Positions 25,392 through 31,643 of a stretch of DNA of 31,643 nt are shown piece by piece. The stretch spans positions 1 through 31,643 of the forward strand of contig CAKPNI010000017.1 of the NCBI GenBank assembly GCA_934168355.1, written 5' to 3'. Within the stretch, counting starts at the first letter, position 1. Each line of letters starts with the position of its first letter. A program made the translations under genes and the position numbers. The notes beneath the pieces are model-generated. The model was not told where the DNA came from and made no database searches. It saw nothing but the letters and a program-made list of their open reading frames with translations. Source of the DNA: an uncultured Clostridia bacterium. GTDB taxonomy: Bacteria; Bacillota; Clostridia; TANB77; CAG-508.

Positions 25392-26321
25392 TTATGCTTT
25401 ATTGCTTGATCCAAACACATCTCTTATTTTATGCTGTACTGTTGATTTTATTAAATCTCTTGCTGGTGTTAAATATTTGCGTGGGTCAAAAGCTGATGGT
25501 TCTTCTACAAATACTTTTCTAATTCCTGCTGTCATTGCAAGTCTTAAATCTGTATCGACATTAATTTTAGAAACTCCTGAAATAGAAGCTGTGTGAAGTA
25601 TATCATCTGGAACTCCTTTAGCTCCCGGGATATCTGCTCCATATTTGTTACATTGTTCAACCAATTCCGGAATTACTGTTGAAGCTCCATGAAGTACTAT
25701 TGGAGTATTCGGAATTCTTGTTTTTACTTCTTTTAAAATATCAAAACGTAATTTAGCTTCTCCTTTAAATTTGTAAGCCCCATGGCTTGTTCCTATAGCA
25801 ATAGCTAAAGAATCACAACCTGTTTCTTTAACAAATCTTTCTGCATCTGCTGGATCTGTGTAAATTGCATCATTACTTGATACATTAACATCATCTTCAA
25901 TTCCTGCAAGTTTTCCTATTTCTGCTTCAACCATTACTCCTTTTGAATGAGCATATTCTACAACCTTTTTGGTTAATGCTACATTTTCTTCAAAACTATA
26001 TTTAGAACCATCTATCATTACAGATGTAAAGCCATTATCTATACACATTTTTGCTGTCTCGAAATCTGGTCCATGGTCTAAGTGTATTGCAACTGGTATT
26101 TCTGGATGTTCCTCTGTTGCTGCTTCTACCATTTTCATTAAATAATTTATTCTTGCATATTTTATTGCACTTGATGATGCTTGTAATATAACTGGCGATT
26201 TTTCTTCAGCAGCTGCATCTACAATTGCTTGTATTATCTCCATATTATTTACATTAAATGCACCAATCGCATAATTTTCTTTCATTGATTTTTCAAACAT
26301 TTCCTTTGTTGTTACTAACAT
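25392..26321 (-). CDS. fba: Fructose-bisphosphate aldolase, class II
   Basis: Zinc-dependent glycolytic aldolase splitting fructose-1,6-bisphosphate. The 309-residue protein has the metal ligands in AIHLDHG (first His after the catalytic Asp), the Glu-rich segment VMVEAEIGKLAGIEDD, IGTSHGAYK, VLHGAS and the phosphate loop NVDTDLR. Start ATG 26321 with AGGAGG upstream; an 18-codon extension to 26375 runs through the promoter and is rejected. Own promoter and convergent with smpB. Confidence 0.95.
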   Translation of the reverse strand: MLVTTKEMFEKSMKENYAIGAFNVNNMEIIQAIVDAAAEEKSPVILQASSSAIKYARINYLMKMVEAATEEHPEIPVAIHLDHGPDFETAKMCIDNGFTSVMIDGSKYSFEENVALTKKVVEYAHSKGVMVEAEIGKLAGIEDDVNVSSNDAIYTDPADAERFVKETGCDSLAIAIGTSHGAYKFKGEAKLRFDILKEVKTRIPNTPIVLHGASTVIPELVEQCNKYGADIPGAKGVPDDILHTASISGVSKINVDTDLRLAMTAGIRKVFVEEPSAFDPRKYLTPARDLIKSTVQHKIRDVFGSSNKA

Positions 26322-26346
26322 ATTTTTACCTCCTGTTTTTTTGTTT

Positions 26347-26375
26347 ATTTTATTGCTAATTTTTATGGTTGTCAA
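26347..26375 (-). promoter_or_regulatory. Sigma-A promoter of fba
   Basis: Minus strand: consensus TTGACA (26375-26370), 17-nt spacer, TAAAAT (26352-26347), 25 nt before the ATG. Confidence 0.7.
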
Positions 26376-26385
26376 GCGATTTTTT

Positions 26386-26477
26386 CATGAAAGGACCGTT
26401 TCTTTTTTCATTGGGACCGTTTCTTTTCGCGAAATGATACGGTCCAGTGGAAAAAGAAACGGTCCTTTTGCGAAAAA
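26386..26477. repeat. Nested REP cluster
   Basis: AAAGGACCGTTTCTTTTTTC, ATTGGGACCGTTTCTTTTCG, CGAAATGATACGGTCCAGTGG and AAAAAGAAACGGTCCTTTTGCG: a type B/C hybrid inside a type B outer stem, as at 20711. It abuts the splB stop codon (26479). Confidence 0.87.
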
Positions 26478-26478
26478 T

Positions 26479-27480
26479 CTACACAATATACTCAATGCTA
26501 TTCCCCGGAAAATGCAAATCCATCAAATCTCTCAAATAAAATTCCGCCTCTTTCCTAACATCCATCTTATACGCATATTTTCCATTACCTCTTCCTGTCA
26601 TAATCTCCTTATCAAATAAATCAATAGCATTAGGAAAAGCCTCAGGATTAATCTTTGTATGAACATAACTATAAGTCATAAAAATAATTTCAAAAAAAGC
26701 ATTTTTCTTTACCTTTTCTGATAGCTCTTGGCTTAGTCTTTCTATCAACTCTTTATATAGCTCTTTCCAGTTTTCCACCAAAATAACAGGTGCAATAAGA
26801 ATTCCAACTTTATACCCTGCATCTGCCAATTTATTTATCGCTTCAATTCTTCCTTTTAATCTTGATGTTCCAAACTCAACTCTATTTATTATTTCTTCTG
26901 GATTTACACTCATTCTAATAATAACTTTTCCTTTATGGTCTAGCTTAAGTATATCATCAACCATATCAAATTTAGTAGGAAGTGTAAGGAACCCCTTATC
27001 TGTATTGGCAAAGTTCTCAATTGTCCATACTAAGTTTCCTGTTATTGTGTTTTCTAGTATTAAATCACTATTACTTCCTATTTCAAATGTTAATTCTTTT
27101 TCACTTTTTTGAGCAGTTTTTATTATCTTTTCTAACATCTGCTCTCTATTTACAAATAATCTTAAATAGGCACATTTGTTGTAATTACATACTAAGTAAC
27201 AATACATGCACATTGCTGTACATCCTGATGATGTATATGGTACCAAATAATCTGATGTTTTATGGTTTTCTACAAATTTATGTGTTTTTCTTGTTCCAAT
27301 TATTAGATTTCTTTTTAGGTTAGGAAATTCTGAATTTTGCTTTTTTCGCAGTTCTTCTATATTGTTGTGATTTTCAATTTCTTTTTTGGGTACCTCTTTG
27401 TATTTTTGCATTAGTTCTTTTCCTAGCTTATAGTTTTCTATATCTTTTTCGTAGTAGATTGCTTGTGGTTTAAATATCAT
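26479..27480 (-). CDS. splB: Spore photoproduct lyase
   Basis: Radical-SAM enzyme that reverses the thymine dimer (spore photoproduct) during germination. The 333-residue protein has the 4Fe-4S motif CTAMCMYC in YTSSGCTAMCMYCYL (about 82-96), followed closely by NKCAYLRLFVN with the conserved cysteine expected to donate the H atom, EIGSNSDL, and RMSVNPE further on. ATG with GGGAGGT upstream. It follows spoIVB by 24 nt in the same direction, matching forespore expression of both families in Bacillus. Confidence 0.92.
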   Translation of the reverse strand: MIFKPQAIYYEKDIENYKLGKELMQKYKEVPKKEIENHNNIEELRKKQNSEFPNLKRNLIIGTRKTHKFVENHKTSDYLVPYTSSGCTAMCMYCYLVCNYNKCAYLRLFVNREQMLEKIIKTAQKSEKELTFEIGSNSDLILENTITGNLVWTIENFANTDKGFLTLPTKFDMVDDILKLDHKGKVIIRMSVNPEEIINRVEFGTSRLKGRIEAINKLADAGYKVGILIAPVILVENWKELYKELIERLSQELSEKVKKNAFFEIIFMTYSYVHTKINPEAFPNAIDLFDKEIMTGRGNGKYAYKMDVRKEAEFYLRDLMDLHFPGNSIEYIV

Positions 27481-27504
27481 AATTACCTCCCAAATCAGAA
27501 AAAA

Positions 27505-28751
27505 CTAATCCTCTCTCATTTCCTTAAGCATAATATCGCCAAAAACTGCATACCCCTGAGTAGGGTCATTTACCAAAACATTTGTAATAGCACCGAACAA
27601 ATTTCCCATTTTGAACAACAGGGCTTCCACTCATACCTTGGATAATTCCACCTGTTTTGTCCAACAATTCTTGGTCTTTTACTTTTATAAGCATTGACTT
27701 ATTATCTGTATCATTATTTATAAAAATCTTCTCTATTTCAATTTTATATTCTTTTGCCTGTGCCCCGGAATTAGCACTTTCCAAATTACAATAAATTGAT
27801 GCATCTCCTAATGAAATTTCATCTCTTCTTGCTACTTCCATTTCCTTTGATAAATCTGTTTTTATTCCAGATAAATTGCTCACTGTTCCATAAATTCCAA
27901 GATTGCTGTTTTTATATATTGTTCCAATTGTTATCCCATCTTCTATTGTTCCTTGGACTTTTCCGGGCTTTCCGCTTTAGACCTTTTATTATTGATAATA
28001 TTTTGGTGGTTAAAAATTCTCCATTTTGAATTTCTACAAGCTTTCCTGTATCACTGTCTGTTATTCCATGTCCTAATGCTGCAAAATTTCCTGTTGATGG
28101 CTCATAAAATGTGAGTGTTCCTATTCCTGCTGCACTATCTCTTACCCATAGACCTAATTTGTAACTTCCGTCTGAATATTTTATTGGTGTGATATTACAT
28201 TTGTTTATTTCGTTGTTTCTTATATATTCAATTCCTAGATTTTTTCCTTTGGATTTGTTTACAATATCTATTAATTCATTTGTGTCACTTATTTCATTTT
28301 CCTCTATTTTGATAATTCTGTCTCCCTCTTCAATTCCTGAATTTTCGTATGGCTTGTATTTTTGATTGTCTTCTCCTTTTATTTCACTCATTCCTACTAC
28401 TAATACTCCATTTGTGTATAGCTTTAGCCCTGATACTTGCCCGACTGGGATTACTGTTGTTTTGTCTATTATGCTTACTGATACTTCTTTTACATTTATT
28501 GTATTAAATAATTTTACATCTACTGTTGCTTCATTTTTATTTGAATCGGAATTTCCTGTTATGTCTGATGAAGCAAGTATTGTGTTACAGTCTTTGTCTC
28601 CTATTTTTAGGGATATTCCTAGAAAGTTTCCTAGATTTAGTTGTTCTCCTCCATATAGGATTATACTGTTTGGGATGCTGTCTATTTTACAGCAATATAT
28701 ATATATGCATAGCAAAAAAGCAATAATAAATATTCTTTTGGTTTTCCTCAT
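27505..28751 (-). CDS. spoIVB: SpoIVB serine peptidase, needing two +1 shifts at CGG
   Basis: Forespore-secreted S55 peptidase that starts sigma-K activation in the mother cell. With two +1 shifts the product is 414 residues: signal-anchor helix (about 7-20), a PDZ domain (about 100-190, GLKLYTNGVLVVGMSEI), catalytic His in ALGHGITDSDTG (H228) and catalytic Ser in GGIIQGMSGSPVVQNG (S376), ending NVLVNDPTQGYAVFGDIM. Segment 1 (28751-27975) runs into CGG at 27974 and would stop 20 codons on, before the serine. Segment 2 (27973-27596) runs into CGG at 27595, just after the serine motif. Segment 3 is 27594-27505. Each join restores family sequence (SIIKGLKGKPG; NGKFVGAITNV). One shift could be an error; two at the same codon in one gene is less easily so. 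Confidence 0.88.
27592..27595 (-). other. CGGT +1 site, spoIVB second
   Basis: TTT GTT CGG TGC TAT in frame; TTT GTT (C) GGT GCT ATT ACA after the shift, giving NGKFVGAIT as in other SpoIVB proteins (NGK-[I/V]-GAVT). The only site followed by T. Confidence 0.8.
27971..27974 (-). other. CGGA +1 site, spoIVB first
   Basis: CTA AAG CGG AAA GCC CGG in frame; CTA AAG (C) GGA AAG CCC GGA AAA GTC after the shift, giving KGKPGKVQG. The later CGG here is out of frame once the shift has happened. Confidence 0.75.
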
Positions 28752-28768
28752 TTTTTCACCTTCGAATT

Positions 28769-28798
28769 TATTATTGCTTGTTTTTTTGTTTTTTATGC
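28769..28798 (-). promoter_or_regulatory. Possible sigma-G-type promoter of spoIVB-splB
   Basis: Minus strand: GCATA (28798-28794), 17-nt spacer, CAATAATA (28776-28769), resembling the forespore sigma-G pattern (GNATA, CATNNTA). It lies in the 64-nt gap before spoIVB. Weak match at the -10. Confidence 0.35.
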
Positions 28799-28815
28799 AT
28801 TTTCTTGTTTTTAAA

Positions 28816-30430
28816 CTATTGGATGTAAAGCACGACACGGAACCCGAGGTTAACGTTTCCCCCCGAAGTAACACTGCTACCGTTGCGGCCAGACACTGGG
28901 TCGTAAGAACCGTAGTCATTGAAACTACCCCCTCGACGCACGACACGTACGGTATTGCCTCCATCTGGTTTTCCTGTTTCAGTCGTCCATTCCCACATAT
29001 TTCCTGCCATATCATATATATTATTTATTTTTGTTTCTTCGCTTGATCCTGTTGCTAATTCTTTTCTTATAGTGTAATTGTAATTTGTAGTATCATAATC
29101 ATTGTTTGTAAATTCATATTTTGCTCCACTTGTTGCATCTATACCTATCCATCCGGATTTGATTGGTCCTTTATGATATTTTGTTGCATAACTCCAATAA
29201 TCATTTACATTTGTATTTTTACGAGCACCATACCTATGTAATGCATATAACGCATTTGATAGACTTATTTTATCATTATTATAATAATTTCCTTTACTTG
29301 AACTATCATTTCCTAGGTTTTCATAGGTTTTTTCTTTTGTCATCCACTCAACTATTGTATCCCATGCATAACTATCTACCAAACTACTTGTTACAACTTG
29401 ACTTCCTGAATACATATTTGATGATACTTTTACTGCATTTTCTTGTGATATAAAATTCCAACTTTGATTATTTTTCTTACTTACAGGTGAACCTGTTCCT
29501 ACATTTTTCTTTTCTTCTCTCTCATATGTTGCTCCATCTTTATTTGCATAAAAATCTGCTGTAGCTGGTACTCCTGCTTCATATCTTGCTATGTAAAATC
29601 CTCCATATGTTTTTACACTATCTAGATTTCCTCCATTATCTGACCATGCTCCCTCTGCTACATTTACATATTTATCTGATCCATCTGCATTTTTTCCTGA
29701 TGGATATGAGTTGTAATACCATGATTTACTGCTATATTTACTTTTCCATGTTTTTGCCAAACCGTTTTCTTTTTCATAAGTCACACCTTTATCACCACTA
29801 CATGGCACCCATACAAATTGATTTCCACCTTTAGAATTTTTATCATCATCTCCATATTGGTCTGATATTACTAGTCCTGTTGATGGTGTTCCTGTTACAT
29901 AATAAAATCCATTTGGCACTGCTACTCTCATGCTTGTATTATTTTCTTCTATTATCAATCTTACTTTTCCACTTGATAATAATTTTTTATCTGCTTCCTC
30001 TGTTGCATTTGACGATGTTATTTGTGTCATGTTATTTTGTTCTACTTTTGTTTTTTCACTCTGATTTCCTATTATGTCTGCTATTGCATATGTTTTTCCA
30101 TTATATGTAAATGTTTTGTCTGTTTTATTTACTGTTATTTTGTTATTTGAATCTGCATCCCATTTATTTAAAATGTATTCATCTTCTCCTATTGTGTCAT
30201 TTCCTTGATAGTAATCTGTTAAGGCTTCTGTTGCCTTTAATTGCAGGTACTCAAAATCTTGTGATGAATTTGTTTCATCCTTTGCCTTAGCAGCCTTTTT
30301 TATTATTCCGGTTTTCTCCAGTAAGCATATTTATACTTACACCTGCCAATATTAGAAGTACAATCACTGTTACTACTAAAGCAATTAAAGTTATCCCCCT
30401 GTTTTGCTCTAATTTTATATTTAAATTCAT
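28816..30430 (-). CDS. Pilin-like/FGE-fold surface protein with variable-type C-terminus (+1 shift at CGG)
   Basis: Paralogue of the gene at 12058-13315; 537 residues with one +1 shift. Residues 1-40 are a pilin-like leader and helix (GITLIALVVTVIVLLILAGV), followed by a middle domain (about 41-150), then an FGE/C-type-lectin-like domain with FVWVPC, GFYIARYEAG, NIYDMAGNMWEWT, RRGGSF and GFRVVLY. Start ATG 30430 with GGAGG 10 nt upstream. In frame it reads GAA AAC CGG AAT and stops at codon 48; skipping C30310 restores TGENGIIKKAAKAKD. The last ~140 bases are GC-rich and NNY-codon-rich, unlike the rest of the gene. No FGE-type active-site cysteines are seen, so ligand binding is likelier than catalysis. 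Confidence 0.82.
28825..28965 (-). other. GC-rich 3' cassette resembling a DGR variable region
   Basis: By count, 28831-28960 is about 56% GC against roughly 30% around it. It encodes the end of the lectin-like fold, where retroelement-diversified proteins vary. From the SF of RRGGSF to the NVN before LGFR, about 20 of 26 codons end in C or T (TTC, GAC, TAC, GGC, CGC, AAC, AGC...), as expected if AAC/AAT codons of a template repeat were mutated at adenines. The conserved end GFRVVLYIQ is also GC-rich and could be the priming region. No reverse transcriptase or template repeat is in the window. Confidence 0.5.
30307..30310 (-). other. CGGA +1 site in pilin-FGE gene 2
   Basis: GGA GAA AAC CGG AAT AAT in frame; GGA GAA AAC (C) GGA ATA ATA AAA after the shift, giving LTGENGIIKKA, parallel to LTGQNGIIKRA in the paralogue. 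Confidence 0.8.
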
Positions 30431-30475
30431 TTCTTCTCTTCCTCCATTTTTTCAAAACTTATATCACATCCTGTA

Positions 30476-30503
30476 ATTATATTTAACCACATTAGTTGTG
30501 TAA
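30476..30503 (-). promoter_or_regulatory. Promoter of pilin-FGE gene 2
   Basis: Minus strand: TTACAC (30503-30498), 16-nt spacer, consensus TATAAT (30481-30476), 45 nt before the ATG at 30430. Confidence 0.5.
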
Positions 30504-30531
30504 ATTCAACATTTTTATTAAAATGTAATAC

Positions 30532-30554
30532 ATTTGTAAAATAAATGTTACATT
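30532..30554 (-). promoter_or_regulatory. Upstream element shared with pilin-FGE gene 1
   Basis: ATTTGTAAAATAAATGTTA on the plus strand, continuing CATT; 20 of 23 positions equal 13432-13454. It lies 28 nt upstream of the -35. Surrounding bases 30520-30565 repeat ATGTAA/TTACAT several times in both directions. Confidence 0.5.
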
Positions 30555-30599
30555 AATGTAATTTTATATAGTTAAAATCATACTAGTTCTAAATATGCA

Positions 30600-30637
30600 A
30601 AAAAATGTTAAGCCCACAAAAAGCCTAACATTTTTTA
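30600..30637 (-). terminator. Rho-independent terminator of mreB
   Basis: On the minus strand a stem AAAAATGTTA with TAACATTTTT (plus an inner GC pairing after one mismatch), followed by a run of U. It lies 12 nt past the mreB stop. The rest of 30431-30648 holds only the promoter region of pilin-FGE gene 2. Confidence 0.75.
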
Positions 30638-30648
30638 TTTTTTCAGCT

Positions 30649-31643
30649 CTACCTACGAGCCTTCTCATCCAAAGAATCCAAATTATCCAAAGCCTTACCA
30701 GTACCCAAAGCTACACAAGAAACAGTATCTTGAGCAATCATAACACTTATTCCAGTTTTTTCCTGTAAAAGCTTATCTAATCCATCAATTAAACATCCTC
30801 CACCAGTCATATAAATACCTTTATCACTTATATCAGCCGCAAGCTCTGGAGGTGTTCTTTCTAATACAGAATGAACTGCATCAACAATCATCAAAGCAGG
30901 CTCTTGCAAAGCTTCCAGCATTTCGCTTGAATGAATTGTAACTGTTGTTGGAAGTCCAGTTGTTAAATCTCTTCCTCTTACATCCATCTCTACATCTTGG
31001 ATTTTTGGATATACACATCCAACATTTACCTTAAGTTCTTCAGCTGTTCTTTCTCCTATTGCAAGATTATATTTTTTCTTAATATATTTAGAAACATATT
31101 CATCAAACTTATCTCCTGCAACTTTTATTGATGTACTTACAACAGATCCTCCAAGTGATATTACCGCAATATCTGTTGTTCCTCCACCAATATCTACTAC
31201 CATATTTCCACAAGGTTTTGATATATCTATTCCAGCCCCAATTGCTGCTGCTATTGGTTCTTCTATTAAATACACCCTTCTTGCTCCTGCATTTGTTGCT
31301 GCATCTATTACTGCTTTTTTCTCAACCTCGGTAACTCTTGATGGTATACATATCATTATTCTTGGTGCAAATAATGTTTTTCCACCAACCTTGTTTATGA
31401 AATATTTAAGCATTTTTTCAGTTACTGTATAATCTGATATTACTCCCTCTCTTAATGGCCTTGTTGCAACTATATTTCCCGGTGTTCTTCCAAGCATTCT
31501 TCTCGCTTCTTCTCCTACCGCTACAACTTCTCCTGTATTATTATCAACAGCCACTACTGATGGCTCGCGTAGTACTATTCCTTTTCCCTTTACATATGCT
31601 ATAACTGTTGCTGTTCCTAGGTCTATTCCTATGTCTTGTCCCC
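30649..31643 (-). CDS. mreB: Rod-shape protein MreB/Mbl (5' end beyond the window)
   Basis: Bacterial actin that guides lateral wall synthesis. The open frame enters from the right edge as GQDIGIDLGTATVIAYVKGK (phosphate-1 loop IDLGTA), so the gene's first few codons lie outside; the internal ATG at 31554 is not the start. Further motifs: GRTPGNIVATRPL, IEEPIAAAIGAG (connect), VVDIGGGTTDIAVISLGG (phosphate-2) and YMTGGGCLIDGLDKLL (adenosine). The visible part is 331 residues. MreB, Mbl and MreBH cannot be separated with confidence. A clear terminator follows. Confidence 0.93.
   Translation of the reverse strand, partial: GQDIGIDLGTATVIAYVKGKGIVLREPSVVAVDNNTGEVVAVGEEARRMLGRTPGNIVATRPLREGVISDYTVTEKMLKYFINKVGGKTLFAPRIMICIPSRVTEVEKKAVIDAATNAGARRVYLIEEPIAAAIGAGIDISKPCGNMVVDIGGGTTDIAVISLGGSVVSTSIKVAGDKFDEYVSKYIKKKYNLAIGERTAEELKVNVGCVYPKIQDVEMDVRGRDLTTGLPTTVTIHSSEMLEALQEPALMIVDAVHSVLERTPPELAADISDKGIYMTGGGCLIDGLDKLLQEKTGISVMIAQDTVSCVALGTGKALDNLDSLDEKARR

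Noticed and set aside
2583..26477. CRISPR array formed by the repeated palindromes
   Set aside because: Copies are scattered between genes, without regular spacers or cas genes.
28752..29015. Upstream extension of spoIVB overlapping the pilin-FGE 2 end
   Set aside because: It overlaps another gene out of frame; MRKTKR at 28751 begins a signal anchor with a ribosome site.
28366..29046. 226-codon open frame on the plus strand
   Set aside because: Antisense to spoIVB and pilin-FGE 2; composition is that of a reverse-read coding region.

Overview
The window is AT-rich DNA (about 30% GC by eye) from a spore-forming, low-GC Clostridia-type Firmicute. Evidence for this is sigma-H, SpoIVB and a spore photoproduct lyase, AAGGAGG-type ribosome sites, and the housekeeping gene set. 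Gene density is high and mostly on the minus strand. I saw no tRNA, rRNA, CRISPR or phage genes.

Layout, left to right: (1) holB-lepB-ppaC, one minus operon behind its own promoter; (2) a CobW-type GTPase and pyrC; (3) a plus-strand surface protein of unknown function facing a hemolysin III gene; (4) a TIGR04086-type membrane protein, folA and thyA; (5) mtaB (tRNA ms2t6A37) divergent from murC; (6) a pilin-like/FGE-fold surface protein; (7) mutS2, a REP-associated transposase (RAYT) and a small XRE regulator; (8) hisS, an HD hydrolase, sigH, murI and a GT-C-like membrane protein; (9) dut, a transketolase C-half and a DUF5662 protein; (10) smpB facing fba; (11) splB and spoIVB, a probable forespore pair; (12) a second pilin/FGE protein whose last ~140 bases look like a diversity-generating-retroelement variable region; (13) the 3' part of mreB/mbl.

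Two genome-wide systems show through. First, five genes (mtaB, both pilin/FGE genes, spoIVB, smpB) are broken unless the ribosome moves +1 at a CGG codon. I checked the CGG trinucleotides I could find against every gene frame. Seven are in frame, and all seven sit where a +1 shift (skip C, read GGA/GGU as Gly) is needed or fits. None is a plain Arg codon inside an otherwise intact gene. CGU, CGC and CGA are used as ordinary Arg codons. This suggests CGG is unassigned here and is resolved by +1 frameshifting or by four-base decoding as glycine. It is the main finding; systematic sequence error is the chief rival explanation.

Second, fourteen copies or clusters of one palindromic repeat (core TTTCGCGAAA with GGGGACGGTTCTTTT or GGGACCGTTTCTTTT arms) fill the junctions between genes. 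They often lie directly against stop codons, and one transposase of the REP-associated family is bracketed by two of them.
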